Positions 16,238-24,656 of a stretch of DNA of 64,000 nt are shown here, in pieces. This DNA comes from Nocardia sp. BMG111209. Its GTDB lineage: Bacteria > Actinomycetota > Actinomycetes > Mycobacteriales > Mycobacteriaceae. A program made the position numbers and the translations under genes. The stretch spans positions 806,001 through 870,000 of the forward strand of contig NZ_KB907307.1 of assembly GCF_000381925.1 (NCBI RefSeq), read 5' to 3'. Below the pieces are notes generated by a model. It saw nothing but the letters and a program-made list of their open reading frames with translations, was not told where the DNA came from and made no database searches. Position 1 is the first letter of the stretch, and each line of letters opens with the position of its first letter.

Positions 16238-17647
16238 ATGACCATGAACCGGGAGCCCGGGGACGGCGCGGTCGTGGCCGCCGTACCCGGTGAGGGCGGC
16301 GAGGGCTACCAGCGGGGGCTGAATCCGCGGACCATCCAGATGATCGCCATCGGCGGCGCGATCGGCACCGGCCTGTTCTACGGCTCCGGCGGCGCCATCG
16401 AACAGGCGGGCCCCGCGCTGATCCTCTGCTACCTGGCGGCCGGGCTGGTGATCTTCGTGATCATGCGCGCGCTGGGGGAGTTGCTCACCTACCGTCCGGT
16501 CTCGGGCAGTTTCGCCGAGTACGCGAACGAATTCCTCGGCCGTTTCGCGGGTTTCGCGACCGGCTGGACCTACTGGGCGGTGTGGGCGTCCACCTGCATG
16601 GCCGAGATCACCGTGGCCGGGAAGTACGTGCGCTACTGGTTCGCGATCCCGGAATGGGTGACCGCGCTGGCGGTGCTCGGCGTGCTGTTCGTGGCCAATC
16701 TGATCTCGGTGCGGCTGTTCGGCGAGGGCGAGTTCTGGTTCTCCACCATCAAGGTCACCGCGATCCTGGCGATGATCGTGATCGGTATCGCGGTGCTGAC
16801 CCTGCACGTCGGCCACGCGCCGAATCCGACGGTCCGCAATCTGTGGGCCGACGGCGGGGTCTTCCCGCACGGCTTCGGCCAGGCCCTGCTGGCGTTGCAG
16901 ATCGTGGTGTTCGCCTATGTCGGCGTGGAACTGGTCGGCGTCACCGCGGGGGAGGCGCACGATCCGAGACGCACGCTGCGCAAGGCGATCAACTCGCTGC
17001 CGCTGCGCATCGGGCTGTTCTACGTCGGCGCGCTGATCGTGATCATGTCGGTGGCGAGCTGGCGCACCTTCCACTCCGGCCGCAGTCCGTTCGTGGAGGT
17101 GTTCGCCGCGATCGGGATTCCGGGTGCGGCGGGCATCATCAACTTCGTCCTGCTCACCGCCGCGTTGTCGTCCTGTAATTCCGGGCTGTACTCCACCGGC
17201 CGGATGTTGCGCAGCCTCGCGCTGCGCGGAGAGGCCCCGGCCGTACTCGGCGGGCTGAGCCGCCGGCACGTGCCGAAGGCGGGCATCATCGTCTCGGCGG
17301 CGGTGATGGTGCTCGGCGTACTCGTCAACGTGATCTCCCCGGACCGGGCGTTCACCTACATCACCTCGGTGAGCACGGTCGGCATCATCGCGGTGTGGGC
17401 GGTGATCCTGGTGTGCCACTGGATCTATCGGTCCCGGGTGCGCCGCGGTGCGCTGCCGGCCACCGACTACCGGCTGCCGGGCGCACCCGTCACAACCGTT
17501 GTGGCGCTGGCCTTCCTGGCGCTGGTGATCGTGCTGCTGTTCCGCACCGACGGCGGCCGCACCGCGCTGCTCGTCGGTGCCGTCTGGGCGGTCCTGGTCG
17601 CCGTCGGCTATCCGATCGTGAATCGCCCGGCGCGACAGGCACACTGA
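16238..17647 (+). CDS. Amino-acid permease (APC superfamily, AAT family)
   Basis: 469-residue amino acid/proton symporter with about 12 membrane helices. Helix 1 carries IGGAIGTGLFYGSG, the substrate-binding unwound segment of the AAT family (CycA, AnsP, GabP relatives). GELLTYRPVSGSFAEYA and VFAYVGVELVGVTAGEAHDPRRTL are further signatures. The chosen ATG (MTMNREP) fits the leaderless -10 box; a GTG nine bases upstream would overlap it. It shares its control region with the divergent MarR gene. Substrate not assignable. Confidence 0.9.
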   Translation: MTMNREPGDGAVVAAVPGEGGEGYQRGLNPRTIQMIAIGGAIGTGLFYGSGGAIEQAGPALILCYLAAGLVIFVIMRALGELLTYRPVSGSFAEYANEFLGRFAGFATGWTYWAVWASTCMAEITVAGKYVRYWFAIPEWVTALAVLGVLFVANLISVRLFGEGEFWFSTIKVTAILAMIVIGIAVLTLHVGHAPNPTVRNLWADGGVFPHGFGQALLALQIVVFAYVGVELVGVTAGEAHDPRRTLRKAINSLPLRIGLFYVGALIVIMSVASWRTFHSGRSPFVEVFAAIGIPGAAGIINFVLLTAALSSCNSGLYSTGRMLRSLALRGEAPAVLGGLSRRHVPKAGIIVSAAVMVLGVLVNVISPDRAFTYITSVSTVGIIAVWAVILVCHWIYRSRVRRGALPATDYRLPGAPVTTVVALAFLALVIVLLFRTDGGRTALLVGAVWAVLVAVGYPIVNRPARQAH

Positions 17648-17677
17648 CCGCCGGTCGGACGGACCGACCGCCGGTCA
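17645..17677. terminator. Stop-to-stop bidirectional hairpin
   Basis: A 14-bp stem with one mismatch (TGACCGCCGGTCGG against CCGACCGCCGGTCA) and a 5-base loop starts on the permease stop codon and ends on the stop codon of the convergent glycosyltransferase gene. It probably ends both transcripts. Confidence 0.65.
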
Positions 17678-18532
17678 GACCTGCTCGGCCAGCGGGAAGG
17701 CGCGAGTGGTGCTGCGGCGCACCGTGAATCGGCGGCGGTCGAAGTCCCAGAACCGGTAGATCGGCCACTGCGCGGTGTGCGCGAACCAGGCCAGCACGAT
17801 GAAGAAGCGATGGTAGGGCAGCACCCGGAAGCCCTGTGCCTCGATGGTGCGCAGGCCGCCGAGCTGGAAGTGCCACCAGCGCCGCGGGCTGGTGTGGCGG
17901 CGGCGGGCCGAGGTCTCGGCGCGCATGTCCAGCAGCTGATCGATGCGCAGCCCCCGTTTGCTCAGGCACAGCGCCAGATCCAGATCGTCCACCACGTCCG
18001 GCCGGGTGGAGGTGTCGTCGCGGACCTGCTCCCACGCGTCGCGGCGCACGGCCATGTTGGGGCCGTGCAGATTTCCGACTTGGCCGCCGAGTTTGCCGCG
18101 CCGGATCTGGACGCGATAGCCCAATTCCAGCAGGAATCCCACGGGGGAGTCGTAGTAGGTGGTGAGTCCGGTGAGCGCCGCGGTCTCGGGATGTTCGGTG
18201 AAGAACCGCCGGATGACCTCGCCCCAGTTCGTGGCGACCAGCGTGTCGGCGTCGGTGCGGGCCAGGAATTCGCCGCGCGCCGCATCCAGCCCGGTGTTGC
18301 GGGCCCGCGCGACGCCGCGCCGATCCTCTTCCACCAGAACGACTTTCGGATTCCGTGCCGCGTACTCGCCGACGATGCGCCGGGTGCCGTCGGTACTGCC
18401 GTTGTCGACGACGAGCACCTCGTCGACGGCGTCCTGGGCGACCAGCCGATCCAGCGTCGCCACGATCACCCGCGCCTCGTCGAGAGCGGGGATGACGACC
18501 GACAGTACGACGGGTGTGTCCGGATTGTTCAT
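17675..18532 (-). CDS. Glycosyltransferase family 2
   Basis: 285-residue inverting GT-A glycosyltransferase. SVVIPALDEARVIVATLD binds the nucleotide; VVDNGSTDGTRRIV and the DXD-like RTDADTLVATNW bind the metal-sugar. DVVDDLDLALCLSKRG supplies the acceptor-side acidic residues. The C-terminus has a hydrophobic stretch (HRFFIVLAWFAHTAQWPIY) that could associate with the membrane. Such enzymes build cell-wall glycans or glycolipids; the acceptor is unknown and no other sugar genes adjoin. Confidence 0.87.
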   Translation of the reverse strand: MNNPDTPVVLSVVIPALDEARVIVATLDRLVAQDAVDEVLVVDNGSTDGTRRIVGEYAARNPKVVLVEEDRRGVARARNTGLDAARGEFLARTDADTLVATNWGEVIRRFFTEHPETAALTGLTTYYDSPVGFLLELGYRVQIRRGKLGGQVGNLHGPNMAVRRDAWEQVRDDTSTRPDVVDDLDLALCLSKRGLRIDQLLDMRAETSARRRHTSPRRWWHFQLGGLRTIEAQGFRVLPYHRFFIVLAWFAHTAQWPIYRFWDFDRRRFTVRRSTTRAFPLAEQV

Positions 18533-18650
18533 CTACTGCTCTCCACGGGCCGGATTCTCGAGCCGCCCCCGCGGCCGCGCAACCCGAATACCCGCGAATC
18601 GTACTTTCAAGGAAAGACGGTGATCGAAATCACCTGCGCCCCTTGATAGC

Positions 18651-19370
18651 TCAGAACAAGCCACCGCCCGCGTGCAGATGCTGCCCGGTGATCCAGCCGC
18701 CGTCGGCGGAGACCAGGAAGGCGACGATCGCGGCGATGTCACCGGGCTCGCCGATCCGCCGCAGCGGCACCTGCGCGGCCAGTTGCTCCAGGGCGGCCGG
18801 GTCCACCCGCAGCGCGTCGGTGCGCGTGGCCCCGGGCCGCACGCTGTTGACCGTCACACCTCGCGGGCCCAGTTCGGCGGCGGCCGCGCGGACCAGTTGT
18901 TCGACGGCGGCCTTACTGGCCGCGTACGCCCCGGCGCCCGGTCGCCCGGTCACGGTGGATCCGCTGGACACCACCACGATGCGGCCGTTGTCCCGGATCC
19001 GCCGCGCGGCCTCCCGCAACGCGAGGAAGGTGCCGCGGGTGTTCACCGCGAACATGGTGTCGAAATCCGCGTCGGTGGTCTCGGCCAGCGTCGCGAACCG
19101 GGCCGTGCCCGCATTGGCCACGAGGACGTCGAGACCGCCGAAGGTGCGCTCGGTGAGATCGAACAGTCCGAGCAGCCGCACGGGATCGGCGACGTCACCG
19201 GCGGCGGCGACCGCGCGGCCGCCCGCGGTCTCGATATCGGCCACCACTTCCCTTGCGGCCTCGGCATTCTCGCGATAGTTGACCACCACGCGCGCCCCGC
19301 CGGCGCCGAGCCGGCGGGCGATCGCGGCCCCGATCCCGCGCGAGCCACCGGTGACCAGTGCGACCGTCAT
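18651..19370 (-). CDS. Short-chain dehydrogenase/reductase, FabG-like
   Basis: 239-residue classical SDR. It has the TGGSRGIGAAIARRL nucleotide loop, VLVANAG, the catalytic Ser in VVSSGSTVTG, and YAASKAA with the Tyr-Lys pair. RVVVNYRENAE after strand 2 suggests NADP(H). Relatives include 3-oxoacyl-ACP reductases and xenobiotic ketoreductases. It is divergent from a MarR gene with shared inverted repeats, so its expression is probably controlled by that repressor. Confidence 0.9.
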   Translation of the reverse strand: MTVALVTGGSRGIGAAIARRLGAGGARVVVNYRENAEAAREVVADIETAGGRAVAAAGDVADPVRLLGLFDLTERTFGGLDVLVANAGTARFATLAETTDADFDTMFAVNTRGTFLALREAARRIRDNGRIVVVSSGSTVTGRPGAGAYAASKAAVEQLVRAAAAELGPRGVTVNSVRPGATRTDALRVDPAALEQLAAQVPLRRIGEPGDIAAIVAFLVSADGGWITGQHLHAGGGLF

Positions 19371-19384
19371 ACGTCCTCCAAAGA

Positions 19385-19437
19385 GTTGACATCATCGATA
19401 GTCGAGATCATCGACCAATAAAGTGGAGGATGTCAAC
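19385..19437. promoter_or_regulatory. SDR/MarR divergent control region with nested repeats
   Basis: GTTGACATC (19385-19393) and GATGTCAAC (19429-19437) are perfect 9-base inverted arms 35 bases apart. Each contains a TTGACA-like -35 hexamer on its own strand. Between them lie ATCATCGA twice, 16 bases apart, and the partial palindrome GTCGAGATCATCGAC. This looks like two opposed promoters around a MarR operator. Confidence 0.6.
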
Positions 19438-19448
19438 AGTCCAGCACG

Positions 19449-19454
19449 TAGACT
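19449..19454 (+). promoter_or_regulatory. -10 box (TAGACT) for a probable leaderless marR transcript
   Basis: TAGACT ends 7 bases before the GTG of the MarR gene; no ribosome binding site precedes it. Confidence 0.45.
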
Positions 19455-19461
19455 GTGTGGC

Positions 19462-19878
19462 GTGAGCGACGACGACGCGGACCTGGTCACCGCGGCGATG
19501 ACCCTGCACCGGGAGACCTCGGTGCTCTACGCGGAGGTCGCGCGGCAGTTCGGGCTGACCAGTCAGCAGACCCAGCTGCTGTGCCTGCTCGGCCGCGAGG
19601 AACCGTCCTTCGGCGAGGTCGCGGCCCGGCTCGGCTGCGACAAGACCAATGTCACCGGCATGGTCGACCGGATGGGGCAGCGCGGCCTGCTCGAGCGCGC
19701 GGCCGATCCGCACGACCGCCGCATCACCCGCATCCGGCCGACCCCGGCCGGCGAGGACCTGCGCGTCCGCATCCGCGAGCGGCTCGACGAGGCCATCACC
19801 GCCCGCCTGGCGGCCCTCACTCCCGGTGAGCGCGCGCGGCTGGCCCCGCTGGGCCGGATGCTCGGACCGGGCCGGTGA
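19462..19878 (+). CDS. MarR-family regulator of the SDR divergon
   Basis: 138-residue winged-helix protein. It has LTSQQTQLLCLLGREEPSFGEVAARLGCDKTNVTGMVDRM as the DNA-binding unit and DPHDRRITRIRPTPAGE as the wing. The GTG fits the leaderless -10 box; a GTG 39 bases upstream lies within the operator-like repeats and is less likely. It is divergent from the SDR gene. Its last 62 bases overlap, on the opposite strand, the end of the KimA-like permease gene. Confidence 0.88.
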   Translation: MSDDDADLVTAAMTLHRETSVLYAEVARQFGLTSQQTQLLCLLGREEPSFGEVAARLGCDKTNVTGMVDRMGQRGLLERAADPHDRRITRIRPTPAGEDLRVRIRERLDEAITARLAALTPGERARLAPLGRMLGPGR

Positions 19879-21859
19879 TTCCGCGCCGGACCTCACCCGG
19901 GAAGTGCTGCACCCGTTCGGCGGTGCGCGAATCCGACGAGTGCAGCTGATAGGGGACGCTGGTCACCATCACGCCCGGGACGAACAGCAGCCGGGCCTTC
20001 AGGCGCAGCGAACTCTGGTTGTGCAGCAGATTTTCCCACCAGCGGCCCACCACGTATTCCGGGATGTAGACCGCGACCACGTCCCGCGGCCGGGCCTGCC
20101 GCACCCGTTTGATGTAGTCGATCACGGGTTTGGTGATCTCGCGGTACGGCGACTCCACCACCTTCAGCGGGATCTGCACGCCGGCCTCCTCCCAGTCCCG
20201 GGTGAGCCGGCGGGTGTCGGAATCGTCGACGTTGACCGTGATGGCGGTGAGCGCGTCCGGCCGGGTGGCCCGCGCGAACTGCACGGCCCGCCGGGTCGCC
20301 TTGTGCCAGCCCGACACCAGCACCACCGCGTGCACGCGGCCCGGCAGGGTCTCCTCGTCGTCGGGGGCGATGGCCAGCTCGTCGCGCACCCGGGAGTAGT
20401 GCCGGTGGATCGCGTACATGATCAGCACCAGCACCGGGATCGCGAACACCACCAGATAGGCGCCGTGGGTGAATTTGGTGATCATCACGACGACCAGGAC
20501 GACGCCGGTGAAACAAGAGCCGAACGCGTTGATGAAGCGGGCGCGGTGGATGCGGGCCCGCTCCGGCCCGGCCGGCGTGCTGCGCAATTCGCGGTTCCAG
20601 TGCCGGACCATGCCCGCCTGACACAGCGTGAACGAGGTGAACACGCCCACGATGTAGAGCTGGATCAGCCGGGTGGTGGAACCGTGGAAGGCGTAGAGCA
20701 GCCCGGCCGCGACCAGCGCCAGCATCATGATGCCGTTGGACAGCGCCAGCCGGTCGCCGCGGGTGTGCAACTGCCGCGGCATGTAGCGGCGCTGCGCCAG
20801 GATCGAGTTCAGCAGCGGGAAGCCGTTGTAGGCGGTGTTGGCCGCCAGGATCAGGATCAGCGCGGTGGTGACCATCAGGTAGTAGAAGGCCACGCTGTGC
20901 CCGCCGAACACCGCCGCCGAGATCTGCGCGATGACGGTCTTCTGCGCGTCGGTCCGGCAGTCGCCGGGGAAGCCGATCAGATCGCAGGTGTTCTCGGTGA
21001 CCTTGGTCTCGGAGATCATGGCCAGCGCGGTGACGCCCGCGAACATGGAGATCGCCAGCACACCCATCGCGGTCATCGTGCGCGCGGCGTTGAGCGCCTT
21101 CGGTTTGCGGAACGCGGGCACGCCGTTGGAGATCGCCTCGGCGCCGGTCAGCGCGGTACATCCGGAGGAGAAGGCTCGTAACAGCAGGAACGCCACCGCA
21201 GCCGTGGACAACCCGAGTTGCTGCGGCTGGATCTGATAGCCGGCGCTCTCCGCGACCGGCGCGTGCCCGAACGCGGTGCGGCCGAGCCCGAGCACCGTCA
21301 TGACCAGCACCCCGGCCACGAAGGCGTAGGTGGGAATCGCGAACAGCCGCCCGGATTCTCGCACCCCGCGCAGATTCATCGCGGTGAGGAACACCACGAC
21401 GCCGAGATTGATGACCACCCGATACGGATTGAGTCCGGGCGCGGCCGAGATGATGTTGTCGACGCCGGAGGCCACCGACACCGCCACCGTCATGACGTAG
21501 TCGACCATCAGCGCCGCCGCCACCACCAGGCCCGCGGTGGCCCCGAGATTCTCGGCGACCACCTCGTAGGAACCGCCGCCGGACGGATACGCCTGCACGA
21601 CCTGCCGGTAGGACAGCACCACGACCGCCAGCAGCACCACGACGCCGGCGGCCACCCACCAGGTCAGGTTGAGATAGGCCACCCCGGCCAGCGTCAGGAT
21701 GAGCAAGATCTCCTGGGTCGCGTAGGCCACCGAGGACAGCGGGTCGCTGGCGAAGATCGGCAGGGCGATGCGCTTGGACAGCAGCGTCTCACCGAGCCGG
21801 TCACTGCGGAACGGCTGTCCGAGAACCAGGCGCTTGGCGACATCGATCGGTGAGACCAC
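19817..21859 (-). CDS. KimA-like potassium permease (APC superfamily)
   Basis: Large APC-type transporter (about 680 aa) with some 12 helices and a roughly 150-residue cytoplasmic C-terminal Usp-like domain. DPLSSVAYATQEILLIL in helix 1, the following YPSGGGSYEVVAENLG and the soluble tail (HAVVLVSGWHKATRRAVQFAR) match the Bacillus KimA/YdaO group, a high-affinity potassium importer that binds c-di-AMP. The GTG at VVSPIDV is chosen because AGCCTA (TAGGCT on the coding strand) lies 7 bases upstream, a leaderless layout. ATGs 27 and 45 bases further out are alternatives. An amino-acid substrate cannot be excluded. No c-di-AMP riboswitch is visible upstream. The 3' end overlaps the MarR gene. Confidence 0.82.
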   Translation of the reverse strand: MVSPIDVAKRLVLGQPFRSDRLGETLLSKRIALPIFASDPLSSVAYATQEILLILTLAGVAYLNLTWWVAAGVVVLLAVVVLSYRQVVQAYPSGGGSYEVVAENLGATAGLVVAAALMVDYVMTVAVSVASGVDNIISAAPGLNPYRVVINLGVVVFLTAMNLRGVRESGRLFAIPTYAFVAGVLVMTVLGLGRTAFGHAPVAESAGYQIQPQQLGLSTAAVAFLLLRAFSSGCTALTGAEAISNGVPAFRKPKALNAARTMTAMGVLAISMFAGVTALAMISETKVTENTCDLIGFPGDCRTDAQKTVIAQISAAVFGGHSVAFYYLMVTTALILILAANTAYNGFPLLNSILAQRRYMPRQLHTRGDRLALSNGIMMLALVAAGLLYAFHGSTTRLIQLYIVGVFTSFTLCQAGMVRHWNRELRSTPAGPERARIHRARFINAFGSCFTGVVLVVVMITKFTHGAYLVVFAIPVLVLIMYAIHRHYSRVRDELAIAPDDEETLPGRVHAVVLVSGWHKATRRAVQFARATRPDALTAITVNVDDSDTRRLTRDWEEAGVQIPLKVVESPYREITKPVIDYIKRVRQARPRDVVAVYIPEYVVGRWWENLLHNQSSLRLKARLLFVPGVMVTSVPYQLHSSDSRTAERVQHFPGEVRRGITGPVRASGPAGPAARAHRE

Positions 21860-21866
21860 GTGGGTG

Positions 21867-21872
21867 AGCCTA
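21867..21872 (-). promoter_or_regulatory. -10 box (TAGGCT) for a probable leaderless permease transcript
   Basis: Read on the minus strand, TAGGCT ends 7 bases before the GTG of the KimA-like gene. Confidence 0.45.
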
Positions 21873-22028
21873 GGCGGATCCGGCATCCGTCCGGCAACCG
21901 GCATGCGCGGAAATCGGTTGATTCGGGCACCCGCCCGCCGGAAGTTGCCGAAATGTCACGCACGCGCTTGTCACCCGGCGTAGAGTGTCGCGATTCGATT
22001 TGCCCGGATCACCGGTACTTTCACGATC

Positions 22029-22928
22029 ATGCGTACCGAGGGAGACTCCTGGGACATCACCTCCGGTGTCGGGTCGACCGCGCTGTTCGTGGCGGCCGGC
22101 CGGGCATTCGCCTCGCGGGAACCGGACCCACTGGCGTCGGACCCGTTCGCCGAGACCTTCGTCCGGGCCGCCGGCGCCGAATGGGAGGACCTGCTCGACG
22201 GCCTGGTCGCGGAGCATCCGCTCACCGATCCGGGATTCGGGGCCGGCTTCCAGCTGTATCTGGCGGCCCGCACCCGATATTTCGACGCGTTCTGCGAATC
22301 CGCGATCGAGGCCGGGATCCGTCAGGTGGTGATCCTCGCCTCCGGCCTGGACGCTCGCGCCTACCGGCTGTCGTGGCCCGACGATGCCGTGGTCTACGAG
22401 CTGGACCGGGCGCCGGTCCTGGATTTCAAGGCGAAGGCGCTGGCCGCGGCCGGTGGGATGTCGCGGGCCCGCCGCCGCGAGGTGGCCGTCGATCTGCGTG
22501 AGGACTGGCCGCGGGCGTTGCGCGACGGCGGATTCGACCGCACCCGGCCGACCGCCTGGCTGGCCGAGGGGCTGCTGCCGTATCTGCCCGCCGCCGCGCA
22601 GGACCGCCTGTTCGAGTCGATCGACTCGCTCAGTTGCCGGGACAGCCGGGCCGCGGTCGAGCAGACCGAGATGCTGAGCCCGGCCGCGCTCGAGGAGATG
22701 CGGTCGTACGCGGACCAGGCCGGCCACGGCCGCGCCGAGTGGGTGCAGCTGATCTACAACGAGCCGCGCAACGAGGCCGCGGCGTGGTTCGCCGATCACG
22801 GCTGGGATGCCGAGCGCACCGAGGTCGACGCCTACATCCGCGCGCTGGGCCGCACGCCGCCGGCGCCGGATCCGTCGGCCTCGCTGGTGACCTCGCTGAT
22901 CAGCCTGGTGACCGCGACCCGCTCCTGA
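22029..22928 (+). CDS. S-adenosylmethionine-dependent methyltransferase, LCMT/PPM-like
   Basis: 299-residue member of the large mycobacterial/nocardial SAM methyltransferase family related to leucine carboxyl methyltransferases. Evidence: WDITSGVGSTALFVAAGRA at the N-terminus, ASDPFAETFVRAAG, the SAM-binding VVILASGLDARAYRL and YELDRAPVLDFK, and WLAEGLLPYLP. The targets of these proteins are mostly unknown. A TAGAGT box lies about 40 bases upstream, giving a short leader without a clear ribosome binding site. The stop codon abuts that of the convergent lipoprotein gene with no gap (TGATCA). Confidence 0.88.
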   Translation: MRTEGDSWDITSGVGSTALFVAAGRAFASREPDPLASDPFAETFVRAAGAEWEDLLDGLVAEHPLTDPGFGAGFQLYLAARTRYFDAFCESAIEAGIRQVVILASGLDARAYRLSWPDDAVVYELDRAPVLDFKAKALAAAGGMSRARRREVAVDLREDWPRALRDGGFDRTRPTAWLAEGLLPYLPAAAQDRLFESIDSLSCRDSRAAVEQTEMLSPAALEEMRSYADQAGHGRAEWVQLIYNEPRNEAAAWFADHGWDAERTEVDAYIRALGRTPPAPDPSASLVTSLISLVTATRS

Positions 22929-23600
22929 TCATTTCCCGTCCGGATGGCCGACGGTGGCCAGGGCGGTGGTCCAGTCGGTCGCGATCGCGGACTGGGCATC
23001 GGCCAGCGGGACCTTCTTACCGCACACCAGCGTGTGAAGTTGGTTCTCCACCTTGTCCTTCGGGTTCTCCGGCCCGGAACCGGCCTGGTGCCCGGGGGAG
23101 GGCGGCTCGACCCAGATGTTGCGCGGATCGTTGGGATCGCCGCCGAGTTCCAGCGAGATCAGGTGGTCGTACTCCGCGTCGTGCAGATTGCCGGTGTAGC
23201 CGTAGGACTTCGCGTTCGCGTCCTTCTCCCGGTCGGTGATCGACGCGGGCGGGCGGATCGACGAGGTGTATCCGCTGTGGCAGATCGTGTCGCCGATGGT
23301 TTCCGGTGTGACCTTCGGATTGGTCGCGCCGGGGGTACAGACCGGATCGGGCAGCGGCTGACCGCCGGCGGTATAGCGGAAATGGCACGTGCCCGGAGCC
23401 GGTTGCGCCGCAACGGTGTACGTGCCGGACGGGCCCGGCCCGATCGGGACATTTCCGGCGGCCTGTGGCGCCGCCACGGGCGAGTGCACTTGTTCGGTAA
23501 TGGATTTGGCGGTGGCGCTGTGGCTGCAACCGGTCAGGAATACCGCTGCCGCGACTGCGGCAATCGTCGAAACGACCGAAACGGACTTGTGCTCGTTCAT
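22929..23600 (-). CDS. Secreted lipoprotein with an HNH-like motif
   Basis: 223-residue lipoprotein. The signal peptide SVVSTIAAVAAAVFLTGC ends in the lipobox LTGC. The mature protein has a Cys-containing beta region (GTCHFRYTAGGQPLPDPVC). It then has YDHLISLELGGDPNDPRNIWVEP, which resembles the DH...LGG...N core of HNH nucleases and recurs in secreted actinobacterial proteins of unknown role. Whether it cuts nucleic acid is not known. It stands alone and converges on the methyltransferase gene. Confidence 0.75.
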   Translation of the reverse strand: MNEHKSVSVVSTIAAVAAAVFLTGCSHSATAKSITEQVHSPVAAPQAAGNVPIGPGPSGTYTVAAQPAPGTCHFRYTAGGQPLPDPVCTPGATNPKVTPETIGDTICHSGYTSSIRPPASITDREKDANAKSYGYTGNLHDAEYDHLISLELGGDPNDPRNIWVEPPSPGHQAGSGPENPKDKVENQLHTLVCGKKVPLADAQSAIATDWTTALATVGHPDGK

Positions 23601-23758
23601 AATTCCTCGATGAGTGCCGGCGACTACTGCAATTGTGCAGCAGCCCGGGCACGAGTGGGCCCGGACGGATACGAAATACCCGTCTGTTCACCGAGAAATC
23701 GGGCATGCGCGCACCGGTGGCGCACCCGCGCCATCGGCGACGTCGTGACCTCGGCGGA

Positions 23759-23956
23759 TCACTCGTCGTCGAGGCCCGCCGACAGGTAGGCGGCCGCCGC
23801 GATCCACTGCCGGCAACCCAGGTGCGGATCGTGGGTGCTCAGGATGTTCCGCGCGCGGCGGAAGGTGAGATTGCCGGGTTCGGTCGCGCAGTCGTCGAAT
23901 CCCTCGGCGCCACTGCTCGATTCGGATGTACCGGGCTGAAACAGACGTTGGTTCAC
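23759..23956 (-). CDS. Small orphan protein (65 aa) near the DUF397/XRE locus
   Basis: No family recognised. The GTG has AGAGGG 6 bases upstream, a good ribosome binding site. The product is acidic in the first half (SESSSGAEGFDDCATE) and ends in a helical segment, RRARNILSTHDPHLGCRQWIAAAAYLSAGLDDE, read here in two parts (RRARNILSTHDPH and LGCRQWIAAAAYLSAG). It is divergent from the DUF397 gene. One of the four repeated operator-like sites lies 117-140 bases upstream. Confidence 0.5.
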   Translation of the reverse strand: MNQRLFQPGTSESSSGAEGFDDCATEPGNLTFRRARNILSTHDPHLGCRQWIAAAAYLSAGLDDE

Positions 23957-24072
23957 CGGAAGCCCTCTGACCTGTGCGAGATGGATGTCGGTGCCGATGC
24001 CGGCGTCGGCCGGTCCGAGAGCCGTGGAGAATGCGGCCGGTCGCGTCGTCCCCGAGTCTAAGGATGTGTGTT

Positions 24073-24096
24073 GTGCAAATGCAAGTACATCTGCAC
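24073..24096. promoter_or_regulatory. Repeated operator-like site 1
   Basis: A 24-base site. GTGCA-N-ATG on the left faces CAT-N-TGCAC on the right across 6 bases, and the bases can also be read as hexamers (TGCAA then GTACAT). The 20 bases at 24076-24095 recur without change at 26036-26055. It lies between the divergent 65-aa and DUF397 genes, in a 373-base interval that otherwise holds only site 2. Confidence 0.65.
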
Positions 24097-24243
24097 AGTG
24101 CGTCACGGTTGTGCGGGTTTGTGGCAAACCTCCGGCGGGTAGTCGAGATCAAGATCGAACGCCTTGTCGCGCAGAAGATTTCGTTTCGCTCGAAGCCTCG
24201 ATCCGCGGTAATCACCGTGCTATCGTGAGGACGTTCCGCTCAA

Positions 24244-24273
24244 ATGCAAGAACACTTGCGAGAACAGATGCAA
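24244..24273. promoter_or_regulatory. Repeated operator-like site 2
   Basis: Five hexamer-phased elements alternate TGC-type and GAACA-type words: ATGCAA, GAACAC, TTGCGA, GAACAG, ATGCAA. Two copies of the GAACANNTGC core are present. It lies 57-86 bases before the DUF397 start. Confidence 0.6.
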
Positions 24274-24329
24274 GCACCGAGGCTCCGCGGCAGGCGGGCA
24301 GGCCCTGGTCCGAGAGGATGGAGACTGTG

Positions 24330-24560
24330 ATGTCGGAGATGTCAGCAGCTGGGATTGGCCGTACGTCCGAAATGAAGTGGCGCAAGAGCACCTTCAGCAA
24401 CCCGAGCGGAAACTGCGTGGAAGTGGCGGATCTGGCGAACGGTCTGGTGGCCATGCGCAATTCGCGGGATCCCGAGGGTGCGGTGCTGGTCTACACCCGT
24501 CCCGAGATCGATGCCTTTCTGCGCGGAGCAAAGAGCGGGGAATTCGACGATCTCGCCTAG
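24330..24560 (+). CDS. DUF397 protein
   Basis: 76-residue DUF397 protein, the standard partner of XRE-DUF5753 regulators in actinomycetes. It has the family core WRKSTFSNPSGNCVEVADL, then VAMRNSRDPEGAVLVYTRPEI and FLRGAKSGEFDDL. The ATG at MSEMS has GGAG 7-8 bases upstream; the ATG 12 bases earlier has its Shine-Dalgarno too close. Here it precedes the XRE gene by 96 bases. Known systems act in development and antibiotic control, with DUF397 thought to modulate the XRE protein; that role is inferred here. Confidence 0.85.
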   Translation: MSEMSAAGIGRTSEMKWRKSTFSNPSGNCVEVADLANGLVAMRNSRDPEGAVLVYTRPEIDAFLRGAKSGEFDDLA

Positions 24561-24656
24561 GGGACGGTAACATTGGCATTCGGCGCGGTGTGGTTCGCGA
24601 CGAGGCGGTTGTGGCCCTCACTGCCGGTGATCAGTCGAGCATCGGAGTAGACCCTC

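Noticed and set aside
21860..22028. c-di-AMP (ydaO) riboswitch before the KimA-like gene
   Set aside because: The interval is about 170 bases, shared with a divergent gene, and none of the conserved riboswitch blocks can be read; the leaderless layout also argues against it.
24212..24460. An 82-residue minus-strand gene opposite DUF397
   Set aside because: It is antisense to a clear DUF397 gene and shows no start signal.
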